A stretch of DNA of 43,534 nt, from assembly GCF_029892785.1 (NCBI RefSeq), contig NZ_JARXXA010000025.1, positions 1 to 43,534 on the forward strand. The letters are read 5' to 3'. The stretch's first letter is position 1. The number at the start of each line of letters is the position of its first letter. Made by a program: the position numbers and the translations under genes. The stretch comes from Parabacteroides sp. PH5-46. GTDB lineage: Bacteria > Bacteroidota > Bacteroidia > Bacteroidales > Tannerellaceae. The notes under the pieces were generated by a model. The model was not told the origin of the DNA and did no database searches. It saw nothing but the letters and a program-made list of their open reading frames with translations. Shown here piece by piece: positions 8,601-16,836 of the stretch.

Positions 8601-9620
8601 ATGAAATGGGGAGGAAAACAGTCGGCTTACGGCAAGTCATATAATATAGATACTCCGTTTATTTATATATGTTTACTGGCCGTTTCGCTTACCTTTTGGG
8701 TCGTAGGATATGTATTTTCTATCGGCTATCCGGTATACGGGGGGGTATTAAATACGCCCTTGTGGAATACCGTGTGCAATATACTGCCCAATAAGAGCAT
8801 CGCCTACGGTATCGGCTTGCTGCTGACTGCCGGAGGAGCTTTTCTGATTCACCGGATGAACTACATACTGGCGATTGTCCGAGAAAAGACGTTATTCCCT
8901 TTCCTGTTTTATGTATTGCTTATCAGTACGGATCCCGATTTCCTTCCGCTGAAATCAACGTCTGTAGGTATTTTCTGCCTTATATTGGCTATGTATCAGC
9001 TGTTTATTTCCTATCACGAAACCTATGCCGTGGGTAAGGCGTATAATGCCGCTTTGTTTATGGGGATCGGCAGCTTGTTCTGGGTACATATCCTGTGGTT
9101 TTGCCCCCTGTTCTGGGTTGGCATGTACAACTTTAAAACACTGAATACACGTACATTCCTGGCTTCTTTGTCCGGACTGGTCACGATTTATTGGTTCTTG
9201 CTGAGCTGGTGTTTGTTCCGCCAGGATTTTTCTCCTTTTACGGTTACATTTGCCGCTTTGCTTAAAATAGGCTACCGCCCAATGACAGGCATTTCGCCAC
9301 TTGATTGGGCTATGATAGGATACGTTGGCTTCCTTACGCTGATATCGTCTGTTTACATACTAACGCACGAACACGATGATACCTTGCGTTCGAGGCAATA
9401 CCTGTTTTTCCTGATTATGTCTTTTTTCCTGTCTTTTTTCCTTTTCTTTATTTATGAACAATCATCCGACGAGCTTCTGGCAATCTGTTGCATGCCGATC
9501 TCTGTTTTGCTGAGCCACTTTTTCACGGTAAGAAAAGGGAAGAAGCAGTATTGGAGTTTTAATATCTTTATTTTCCTGTATATTATATTGGCATTTGTCC
9601 GTTTATGGAATTTTTTATAG
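8601..9620 (+). CDS. Polytopic membrane protein of unknown function
   Basis: The 339-residue product has about nine to ten hydrophobic helices from residue 20 to the end and little soluble sequence. It resembles the Bacteroidetes membrane family known as DUF6427 (from memory, moderate trust). No catalytic or transporter motif was recognised. It follows purD by 2 bases and overlaps the start of the next gene by 16 bases, so it is cotranscribed and probably coupled with the DedA/SNARE-like gene. The same neighbourhood of purD, membrane protein and YqaA-like protein suggests an envelope role, but that is only context. Confidence 0.75.
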   Translation: MKWGGKQSAYGKSYNIDTPFIYICLLAVSLTFWVVGYVFSIGYPVYGGVLNTPLWNTVCNILPNKSIAYGIGLLLTAGGAFLIHRMNYILAIVREKTLFPFLFYVLLISTDPDFLPLKSTSVGIFCLILAMYQLFISYHETYAVGKAYNAALFMGIGSLFWVHILWFCPLFWVGMYNFKTLNTRTFLASLSGLVTIYWFLLSWCLFRQDFSPFTVTFAALLKIGYRPMTGISPLDWAMIGYVGFLTLISSVYILTHEHDDTLRSRQYLFFLIMSFFLSFFLFFIYEQSSDELLAICCMPISVLLSHFFTVRKGKKQYWSFNIFIFLYIILAFVRLWNFL

Positions 9621-10054
9621 AATACGGCTATATAGGAGTGTTTATTGCTTCCTTCCTGGCGGCAACTATTTTGCCCTTCAGCAGCGAGGTAGTGCTGACC
9701 GGTGTAATGCTGGCAGGCGCTTCGTACTGGCCTTGCATGATAGCTGCTACTTTGGGTAATTTTCTGGGGGGTATGACTTGCTACTGGCTGGGTATGCTGG
9801 GAAAAACGGAATGGATCGAAAAATACCTGAAGCTGGACGGAGAAAAGCTGCGGAAAGTGCAGGAATGGGTAAAGAACAAAGGCGCCTGGACCGCCTTTTT
9901 TGTCTTTTTGCCGGGAGTAGGCGATTTTATTGCCGTAGCGCTGGGTTTCCTTCGCGCCAATGTATGGATTGTAGCGGTTTCCATGTTTCTGGGAAAAGCA
10001 ATCCGTTACTGGGTATGGATGGAATTTGTATTTAAAGTTCAATCAATGTTCTAA
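9605..10054 (+). CDS. Small DedA/VTT-superfamily membrane protein (YqaA-like)
   Basis: This 149-residue protein is all membrane helices, with the features of the short YqaA branch of the DedA/VTT superfamily: FSSEVVLTGVMLAG near the N-terminus, GNFLGGMTCYWLG, and a PGVGDFIAVALGFLR stretch with the typical Pro-Gly. DedA-type proteins affect membrane homeostasis, and some flip lipids; the substrate here is unknown. The start overlaps the preceding gene by 16 bases. The ATG at 9605 gives the expected FIEYGYIGVFIASF beginning. Confidence 0.85.
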   Translation: MEFFIEYGYIGVFIASFLAATILPFSSEVVLTGVMLAGASYWPCMIAATLGNFLGGMTCYWLGMLGKTEWIEKYLKLDGEKLRKVQEWVKNKGAWTAFFVFLPGVGDFIAVALGFLRANVWIVAVSMFLGKAIRYWVWMEFVFKVQSMF

Positions 10055-10059
10055 TAAGA

Positions 10060-11052
10060 ATGTCTATGGAATTCAGGACAGAGGTATCGATCCCCCGGGC
10101 AGCGTTTGACTTTTCCTATCAGGATGAAACCATGCTTATAGGTTCCTGTTTTGCCGAAAACATAGGTGGGAAGATGGAAGAGAATAAGTTGGCAGTAGAT
10201 GTCAATCCCTTCGGAGTACTCTACAATCCGGCTTCCATTGCCCAATCTCTTAAGATGTTGTTGCATCCGGCACACCTTGTGGCTGGCGATTTATTTGAAT
10301 ACGAAGGAGTCTATCACAGTTTTACCCATCATAGCCGCTTCTCGTCTCATTCGGAGGCTGAGTCACTTGACAAAATCAATCATCGGCTGGCTGTTTCATC
10401 CGCCAATCTGGGAACGGTTTCCCGTCTGATAGTAACCTTCGGAACGGCCTATGTATATCGGCTAAAACGTACAGGAGAAGTAGTCTCCAACTGCCATAAG
10501 TTGCCGGAAAAACTATTTACGCGTGAACGCTTGTCTGCAGGAGCAATTGTAGACGAATGGAATGCTTTGTTGCTTTCCCTCTGGGAGCAGAATCCGGAAC
10601 TAAAAATTTTATTTACCGTCAGCCCTGTCCGCCACTGGAAAGACGGAGCACATCATAATCAGCTGAGTAAGGCAAGCCTGCTTCTGGCAGTAGATGAGTT
10701 GCAAAACCGTTATCCCGATAGGATCGCTTATTTTCCGGCATACGAGATTGTGATGGACGAATTGCGCGATTACCGTTTCTATGCCGACGACATGTTGCAT
10801 CCCTCTCCGCTGGCCGTAGCTTATATATGGGAGCGCTTTACAGCCTCTTTTCTTTCTGCTGAATCTCAACAAATAATGAAAGAATGGCAAGAGGTGCAAA
10901 AAGCCATAAATCATAAGCCTTTCCAGCCGGAGAGTGAAACCTATCGCCGTTTCATATCGCAAACTTTGTTAAAAGCTGAACAGATAAATAATAAATTTCC
11001 GTACATTCATATCGAGAATGAAATAGAGCTATTACGGTCTAAAATGAAATAA
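10060..11052 (+). CDS. GSCFA-domain protein
   Basis: The 330-residue product carries the name-giving GSCFAENIG motif near residue 29 and other marks of the GSCFA family: NPFGVLYNPASI, a GTAYVYR strand, a TVSPVRHWKDG block and a DMLHPS motif near the end. GSCFA proteins look like SGNH/GDSL-type esterases, and DMLHPS fits the Asp-x-x-His catalytic pair. The substrate is unknown. There is no signal peptide. The start could be ATG 10060 or 10066 (MSMEFR); neither changes the domain. It lies 5 bases after the DedA-like gene and 3 before murF-alr, which suggests an envelope-related role by context only. Confidence 0.85.
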   Translation: MSMEFRTEVSIPRAAFDFSYQDETMLIGSCFAENIGGKMEENKLAVDVNPFGVLYNPASIAQSLKMLLHPAHLVAGDLFEYEGVYHSFTHHSRFSSHSEAESLDKINHRLAVSSANLGTVSRLIVTFGTAYVYRLKRTGEVVSNCHKLPEKLFTRERLSAGAIVDEWNALLLSLWEQNPELKILFTVSPVRHWKDGAHHNQLSKASLLLAVDELQNRYPDRIAYFPAYEIVMDELRDYRFYADDMLHPSPLAVAYIWERFTASFLSAESQQIMKEWQEVQKAINHKPFQPESETYRRFISQTLLKAEQINNKFPYIHIENEIELLRSKMK

Positions 11053-11055
11053 GGA

Positions 11056-13521
11056 ATGAAGTACACAATAAAAGAGATAGCCCGGGTTGTAAACGCAAAA
11101 GCAAGTAAGCTACATGACGATCATATCAGCATTCTGCTTACAGATAGCCGCCGACTCTCTTTTCCTGAACAAAGCCTTTTCTTTGCCCTGAAAACAAAGA
11201 CAAATGATGGCCATAAATACATACAGGAGTTGTATAATCTTCGGGTTCGCAATTTTGTAGTCAGCGAGATGCATCCGGCTTTTGAAACAATGCCGGAGGC
11301 TAATTTCCTGTTGGTAAAAGACACACTGAAAGCTTTGCAGAAGCTGGCTGCCTACCATCGAGCCCACTTTGACATACCGGTTATCGGAATAACGGGAAGT
11401 AACGGGAAAACAATCGTAAAGGAGTTTCTGTACCAGTTGTTGAACAAAGACTTTAACATCGTACGTTCGCCCCGCAGCTACAACTCCCAACTGGGAGTTC
11501 CCCTGTCTGTCTGGCAAATGAACGAAAAACATACATTGGGGATCTTTGAGGCCGGCATTTCACAGCCCAACGAGATGGATCAGTTGCAGCCCATCCTGCT
11601 GCCTACCATCGGAATCCTGACAAATATAGGCGAGGCACACCAGGAAAATTTCCTTTCCACTACCCAGAAGTGTATGGAGAAGCTGATGTTGTTCAGCGAA
11701 TGTGAAGCCATTGTTTATGATGGCGACAATGTGTTTATAGCCAACTGTATTGAGTCCTCTCTTCTGTCGCACAAAGCGATAGCCTGGAGCCGTACCAATT
11801 CCGAGGCGCCCTTGTTTGTAAAGTCTATTCACAAAAAAGGAACGGAAACAGAGATAGATTGTGTTGTAATGGGTATGCAAAGTACCTATATCATTCCGTT
11901 TACAGACGATGCCTCCATTGAAAATGTGATTCACTGCCTGGCCCTGATGCTCTACCTGAAGCCTACAAGTATACGGGATACGTCTACATTTACCCGTCTG
12001 GAACCGGTAGCCATGCGCCTGGAGGTGAAACAGGGAAAGAATAACTGCCTATTGATCAATGACGCCTATAACTCGGATATCAATTCGCTGGATATTGCCC
12101 TCGACTTCCTGCAAAGCCGGAAAGCCGGGAAAAAGCTGAAGCGTACGCTTATCCTCTCTGATATACTGCAATCGGGAACTCTGCCGAAGTCTCTTTACAA
12201 AAAAGTGGCCGATTTGGTGAGCCGGAAGAAGATAGACCGCATCATAGGAATCGGGCGCGACTTGTCGGAGTATGCCTCCCTTTTCAACATGGGAAAAGAG
12301 TTTTACCTGACAACAGATGACTTCCTTCAATCGCCCAACATACGCCAATTCAAAGATGAGCTGATCCTGCTGAAAGGTTCGCGGCGCTTTCACTTTGAAC
12401 GGATATCGGAGTTGCTCGAAAAGAAGGTACATGAAACCATTCTGGAAGTGAATCTGGATGCCATTGTGCATAACTTTAACTATTACCGTTCCCTGATAAA
12501 GCCGGAAACGAAGATCATAGCGATGGTAAAGGCCTTTGGCTATGGCATAGGACCGAACGAGCTGGCGAAGACATTGCAGGAATACCGCTGCGACTACCTG
12601 GCTGTTGCCGTAGCCGACGAAGGAGCCGAACTCAGGAAAGAAGGGATATCCATCCCCATCCTGGTGATGAATCCGGAGTTCAGCAGTTTCGACCTGCTGA
12701 TTGAGAACTATCTGGAGCCGGAAGTCTACAGTTTCCGCATGCTGGACGCCATCATCAAAGAGACAGAACACCGGGGGATCACCTCGTATCCGGTTCACAT
12801 AAAGATAGACACCGGTATGCATCGTTTGGGATTCCAGCCCGGAGATATGGAAGCAATTGCAGAACGTTTGCAGTCTCAAAGCGGGATAGTGGTACGTTCC
12901 GTTTTCTCCCATCTGGCGGGAAGCGATTCTGCCGAGTTTGATACCTTTACCCAACATCAGATACAGATATTCAAGGAAGCGGCTACCGAATTGGAGCAGA
13001 GCCTTGATTATCCGGTATTGAAACATATCCTCAACTCTGCCGGCATAGAACGTTTCACAGAGCATCAGATGGATATGGTACGTCTGGGTATCGGTTTATA
13101 TGGCGTGAGCGTGTCAGACAAGAAAAACCTGCAAAATGTAACTACCCTTAAAACAACTATCCTGCAAATACAGCAAGTTCCGGCAGGTGACTCAATAGGC
13201 TATAACCGCATGAGCTATGTAACCCGTGACTCCCGCATTGCCGTTATACCAATAGGCTATGCCGATGGCTTCGACCGCCACCTGAGTAACGGTAGGGGAG
13301 AGGTATTGATAAATGGTAATCGCTGTCCGGTTGTAGGCAATATATCGATGGATACTACCATGATAGATGTTACCGATATAGATGCCAAAGAAGGAGATTC
13401 TGTTGTTATTTTCGGCGAAAGCCTTCCGGTAAAAGAATTGTCGGATAAGCTGGGAACCATCCCTTACGAAGTACTAACTTCCATATCCCCGCGCGTCAAA
13501 CGGATTTACTTTCGGGAATAA
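11056..13521 (+). CDS. murF-alr: MurF-alanine racemase fusion
   Basis: The 821-residue protein joins two peptidoglycan enzymes. Residues about 1-455 are MurF, which adds D-Ala-D-Ala to UDP-MurNAc-tripeptide; the ATP loop GITGSNGKT has its lysine at residue 118, and NDAYNSD is also present. Residues about 458-821 are a PLP-dependent alanine racemase: VNLDAIVHNFNYY, the PLP lysine in MVKAFGYG (K492), and the second catalytic tyrosine in the RMSY segment (about Y721). So one chain makes D-alanine and also uses the dipeptide made from it; ligation by Ddl lies between the two steps. This fusion is known in Bacteroidetes. All key residues are present. It follows the GSCFA gene by 3 bases. Confidence 0.95.
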   Translation: MKYTIKEIARVVNAKASKLHDDHISILLTDSRRLSFPEQSLFFALKTKTNDGHKYIQELYNLRVRNFVVSEMHPAFETMPEANFLLVKDTLKALQKLAAYHRAHFDIPVIGITGSNGKTIVKEFLYQLLNKDFNIVRSPRSYNSQLGVPLSVWQMNEKHTLGIFEAGISQPNEMDQLQPILLPTIGILTNIGEAHQENFLSTTQKCMEKLMLFSECEAIVYDGDNVFIANCIESSLLSHKAIAWSRTNSEAPLFVKSIHKKGTETEIDCVVMGMQSTYIIPFTDDASIENVIHCLALMLYLKPTSIRDTSTFTRLEPVAMRLEVKQGKNNCLLINDAYNSDINSLDIALDFLQSRKAGKKLKRTLILSDILQSGTLPKSLYKKVADLVSRKKIDRIIGIGRDLSEYASLFNMGKEFYLTTDDFLQSPNIRQFKDELILLKGSRRFHFERISELLEKKVHETILEVNLDAIVHNFNYYRSLIKPETKIIAMVKAFGYGIGPNELAKTLQEYRCDYLAVAVADEGAELRKEGISIPILVMNPEFSSFDLLIENYLEPEVYSFRMLDAIIKETEHRGITSYPVHIKIDTGMHRLGFQPGDMEAIAERLQSQSGIVVRSVFSHLAGSDSAEFDTFTQHQIQIFKEAATELEQSLDYPVLKHILNSAGIERFTEHQMDMVRLGIGLYGVSVSDKKNLQNVTTLKTTILQIQQVPAGDSIGYNRMSYVTRDSRIAVIPIGYADGFDRHLSNGRGEVLINGNRCPVVGNISMDTTMIDVTDIDAKEGDSVVIFGESLPVKELSDKLGTIPYEVLTSISPRVKRIYFRE

Positions 13522-13533
13522 TGCGTACCTTTG
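13505..13533 (+). promoter_or_regulatory. Promoter of fabI, overlapping the end of murF-alr
   Basis: TACCTTTGC at 13526-13534 is a full match to the -7 consensus TAnnTTTG plus the favoured C. A weak -33 (TTTA, 13505-13508) lies 17 bases upstream, inside the murF-alr coding end. It gives a leader of about 15 bases before the ATG at 13555. Confidence 0.5.
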
Positions 13534-13554
13534 CTCCGAATTAATTTTAATAGT

Positions 13555-14412
13555 ATGAGTTATAATTTATTAAAAGGCAAAAGAGGGATCATATTCGGAG
13601 CATTAAACGACATGTCTATTGCCTGGAAGGTAGCGGAAAGAGCCGTAGAAGAAGGTGCTACTATTACATTGAGCAATACCCCTGTAGCGGTTCGTATGGG
13701 TGAAGTAGATGCTTTATCCAAGAAATTGAATGTAGAAGTGCTTCCCGCCGACGCAACAAGCGTGGAAGATCTGGAAATGGTCTTTCAAAAATCAGTAGAA
13801 ATATTAGGAGGTAAAATAGATTTTGTATTACACTCGATTGGCATGAGCCCGAACGTACGCAAGAAACGTACGTATGACGATTTGGACTACGGCTTGCTGG
13901 AAAAGACGCTTGATGTATCAGCCATCTCTTTCCATAAAATGCTACAGGTTGCCAAAAAGCAGGATGCCATAGCCGATTACGGTTCTGTAATAGCCCTCAC
14001 ATATGTAGCTGCCCAACGTACATTCTTCGGATACAACGATATGGCAGATGCAAAGAGCTTGTTGGAATCTATTGCCCGCAGCTTCGGATATATCTATGGA
14101 CGCGAGAAGAATGTGCGCATCAACACCATCTCCCAATCACCTACCCAAACAACAGCCGGTAGTGGTGTGAAAGGAATGGAAGATTTGATGGACTTCTCGG
14201 ATAAGATGAGTCCCCTGGGTAATGCTACAGCCGACGAATGTGCGGACTACTGTATCACCCTCTTTTCAGACCTCACCCGTAAAGTAACGATGCAGAACCT
14301 GTATCACGACGGAGGGTTCTCAAGTATGGGTATGAGCCTACGCGCCATGAATCAGTACAGCAAAGGACTCGAACCCTATTGTGACGAAAACGGAAAAATC
14401 ATTTATGGTTAA
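13555..14412 (+). CDS. fabI: Enoyl-acyl carrier protein reductase
   Basis: This 285-residue SDR enzyme reduces enoyl-ACP with NAD(P)H in the last step of fatty-acid elongation. The FabI form of the cofactor site is present (GIIFGALNDMSIAWKVAE near the N-terminus), as is the Tyr-x6-Lys pair (Y160 and K167 in GYNDMADAK) and the substrate-loop region TISQSPTQTTAGSG. I chose the ATG at 13555: translation from it begins MSYNLLKGKRG, as in relatives, while the upstream TTG at 13531 lies inside the -7 promoter element. The Sua5/YciO gene follows 6 bases after the stop. Confidence 0.95.
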   Translation: MSYNLLKGKRGIIFGALNDMSIAWKVAERAVEEGATITLSNTPVAVRMGEVDALSKKLNVEVLPADATSVEDLEMVFQKSVEILGGKIDFVLHSIGMSPNVRKKRTYDDLDYGLLEKTLDVSAISFHKMLQVAKKQDAIADYGSVIALTYVAAQRTFFGYNDMADAKSLLESIARSFGYIYGREKNVRINTISQSPTQTTAGSGVKGMEDLMDFSDKMSPLGNATADECADYCITLFSDLTRKVTMQNLYHDGGFSSMGMSLRAMNQYSKGLEPYCDENGKIIYG

Positions 14413-14418
14413 ATTTTT

Positions 14419-15027
14419 ATGTTGATAAAAATTTACGACGAGAACCCGAATCAAAGGGAGCTCAATAAGGTAGTAGACGTGTTGCGTGACGGCGGATTGG
14501 TAATTTATCCCACCGATACGGTATATGCTATGGGATGCGACGCCATGAACGTTCGTGCCGTAGAGAAAATATGCCAACTGAAGGGGATCAATCCGCAGAA
14601 AAGCAACTTGTCTATTATCTGTTATGACCTGTCTAATATCAGTGAATATGCCAAGGTAAGCAATGCCGCCTTTAAGATGATGCGCAAGAACCTGCCGGGC
14701 GCTTTTACCTTTATTCTTCCAACCAGCAGCGAACTTCCCAAAATATATAAAAACAAAAAGGAAGTGGGGATTCGCGTACCCGATAATAACATAATCCGCC
14801 AGCTAGTGAGAGAGCTGGGAAACCCCATCATGACTACTTCTATACACGACGACGACGAAGTAATAGAGTACACCACCGACCCGGAACTGATCTTTGAAAA
14901 ATACGAAGACAAAGTAGATATTGTAGTAGATGGTGGCTATGGCGGGACAGAAGCATCCACAATTGTAAATTGTACAACCGATGACTTTGAAATCATCCGC
15001 CAGGGAAAAGGCGAATTAATCCTTTAA
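14419..15027 (+). CDS. L-threonylcarbamoyladenylate synthase-type protein (Sua5/YciO/YrdC)
   Basis: The 202-residue product is a single YrdC domain. It begins with the VLRDGGLVIYPTDTVYAMGCDA signature and has the conserved KNLPGAFTFILP and VGIRVPDNN segments. Family members make threonylcarbamoyl-AMP for the t6A37 modification of tRNAs reading ANN codons. The short length fits YrdC or YciO rather than Sua5, which has an extra C-terminal domain; whether it is the essential enzyme or the YciO paralogue cannot be told here. It is 6 bases after fabI and ends the + strand run. Confidence 0.88.
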   Translation: MLIKIYDENPNQRELNKVVDVLRDGGLVIYPTDTVYAMGCDAMNVRAVEKICQLKGINPQKSNLSIICYDLSNISEYAKVSNAAFKMMRKNLPGAFTFILPTSSELPKIYKNKKEVGIRVPDNNIIRQLVRELGNPIMTTSIHDDDEVIEYTTDPELIFEKYEDKVDIVVDGGYGGTEASTIVNCTTDDFEIIRQGKGELIL

Positions 15028-15064
15028 AAAACAGGACACGTCCGAAAAAATGCAGGACGTGTCT
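15025..15064 (-). terminator. Terminator of the SusC/SusD operon
   Basis: Stem 15034-15043 pairs with 15055-15064 (10 pairs, one of them G-T), with an 11-base loop. On the minus strand it is followed by tgttttttaaa, the expected U-run. It therefore fits the end of the minus-strand susD transcript. Confidence 0.65.
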
Positions 15065-15072
15065 GAAAAAAA

Positions 15073-15109
15073 ATTGCGTGCATCCTACTTATTTTCGGAC
15101 ACACGCAAT
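15073..15109 (+). terminator. Second hairpin between convergent genes
   Basis: Bases 15073-15085 pair with 15097-15109 (11 of 13), with an 11-base loop. It stands between the Sua5/YciO gene and susD. No T-run follows on the plus strand, so it is a weaker terminator candidate for the + strand operon. Confidence 0.4.
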
Positions 15110-15137
15110 CGAGAGATATATATAAATCGGCGTTAAG

Positions 15138-16823
15138 TTAGAAGTTTCCTCCTTCTACGTCCCACCATAGGCGGGTTCCTTCGTGGTCGTCACCTTTCAG
15201 CATGGTGCGGGCTTTTTCCACTTCAGCCATGTTAGAATTACGGTCGTTGCGAGGGAAACGTAAACGTTTCGGGAACTCACCCTTCGGAATATTGCCGTCG
15301 CTATAGTTTGTTACAGCAGGGAATAATTTGGGGTATCCTGTCCGACGGAATTCGCTCCATGCTTCTTGTCCTTCCGGGAACATGGCCAGCCATTTCTGGT
15401 TCATGATTTTATGAAGCTTCTCTTCCTGAGACACGCTCTCTTCCCACTTAACGGTAGCCTTGTCTATGCCGGCAATATTGTTGGAAGGATTAAACGGATC
15501 TTCGTAGTCTACAGAAACTCCGGTGCTGTTATTGATGTATTTTGCATAGTCTTCTTCAGAAATACCATATTCATTGAAAGAGACTTTAATACCTTGCTCG
15601 TACAAATCCTTTGCAGAGCCACCCATATTCCAACCTCTCAAAGCACCTTCGGCACGTAAGAAATATACTTCGGCAACCTTCATGATAGGCAATGCGTTTG
15701 TTATCATATTTTGTCCGCCGTTTTGGTCGGTATATCTGCTGGAAGGCATATTGATGGTAGAATACATGATATAATTATTCTTGTCCGGGATAATCACACC
15801 TTGACGGATACCTACGTATTCTCCAATCTTATTGGTTGCATTTCCATCCTTATTGAGGATGTCTTTCTTCACGCCGCCTTCTTCAAACCAGCCTACCGGA
15901 GTGGCATACTTAGGCAGGCGAGGGTCGCTGTATCCTTTCAGCATACTGATCATTGAAGCGCTCATACGGATGTCGCTGTATGAAAAGTTGATTTCGTTCA
16001 GCGGATTTTGTAAACTGGCGTCAACCACTTCGATATTCTTATCCGCAGAAGTTAAGATTCCGTATTTGTGATTAACAGCAGCTTCGGCAGTACTTTTTGC
16101 CAGAGCCGGGTCTACCTTTACAATACGCATCGCCAGGCGGAGGCGTAATGAGTTGGCAAAGCGGATCCATAATACATTGTCGCCCCGGTTGATGATATCA
16201 AATTCCGACATACGTTTGCTTTCTGCTGCCGGGTTGGTGTCTACAAATGTTGTCAGGGCATTTACGCTTTCTTCCAGTTCCTGAAGGAATGTCTTGTATA
16301 GCGTTTCCTGATCGTCGTAAGGCACTGTTTCTCCTCCCTGCATCGCCTGGCTGTAGGGGATTGGTCCGTACACATCAGATACGCGGTGCATGGCTGTTAC
16401 ACGAACAATTTTTGCTACGGAAACATAATCAGCTTCTTCGGTAGACTTAAGAATTTCACTGATAGGCTTCATAACATACAGCTCGCCACACAAAAACGGA
16501 TACTCATTCCATCCGTCATTCATCGCATAGGTGGAATTATTATAGTTTCCGCCGAAAGGAGTAGGCACAGCCATGTAACCTGACCATAAGTCGGCATTCA
16601 GATTCTGCTGCAGCTGATACTCCCAGTTTCTGTTCTGGAAGTTACAGTAAATAGAACTCATCGGCTGAAAGAAGCGGGCGGAGATTTTAATGTCTTCCGG
16701 TTCCAATCCGTTCGGATTCGTGTTGATTGATTCAAAGTTATCGGTACAAGCCGTTGCACCCACAAGCATTGTCAATGCGCAGAGAGGCAATGCTTTTTTT
16801 AGTTGATCTTTTATTTTTTTCAT
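15138..16823 (-). CDS. SusD/RagB-like outer-membrane nutrient-binding lipoprotein
   Basis: The 561-residue protein has a lipoprotein signal with the lipobox GATAC (cysteine near residue 26), followed by TDNFESINTNPNG, a beginning typical of the SusD-like family 2. The body is helical with TPR-like repeats; PIPYSQAMQGGE and WIRFANSLRLRLAMRI are characteristic. SusD proteins cap the SusC channel and capture oligosaccharides or other nutrients at the cell surface. Its start lies 13 bases after the susC stop, so they form one operon. The ligand cannot be told: no enzyme, regulator or sulfatase gene is adjacent. Confidence 0.93.
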   Translation of the reverse strand: MKKIKDQLKKALPLCALTMLVGATACTDNFESINTNPNGLEPEDIKISARFFQPMSSIYCNFQNRNWEYQLQQNLNADLWSGYMAVPTPFGGNYNNSTYAMNDGWNEYPFLCGELYVMKPISEILKSTEEADYVSVAKIVRVTAMHRVSDVYGPIPYSQAMQGGETVPYDDQETLYKTFLQELEESVNALTTFVDTNPAAESKRMSEFDIINRGDNVLWIRFANSLRLRLAMRIVKVDPALAKSTAEAAVNHKYGILTSADKNIEVVDASLQNPLNEINFSYSDIRMSASMISMLKGYSDPRLPKYATPVGWFEEGGVKKDILNKDGNATNKIGEYVGIRQGVIIPDKNNYIMYSTINMPSSRYTDQNGGQNMITNALPIMKVAEVYFLRAEGALRGWNMGGSAKDLYEQGIKVSFNEYGISEEDYAKYINNSTGVSVDYEDPFNPSNNIAGIDKATVKWEESVSQEEKLHKIMNQKWLAMFPEGQEAWSEFRRTGYPKLFPAVTNYSDGNIPKGEFPKRLRFPRNDRNSNMAEVEKARTMLKGDDHEGTRLWWDVEGGNF

Positions 16824-16836
16824 AACGGGATACTTT

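Noticed and set aside
12049-13065. 338-codon minus-strand frame opposite murF-alr
   Set aside because: It is antisense to a fully conserved enzyme, and the product shows no domain; it follows from codon bias on the coding strand.
13531-13554. TTG start for fabI eight codons upstream
   Set aside because: The TTG is part of the TACCTTTG promoter element, and the ATG at 13555 gives the normal FabI N-terminus.
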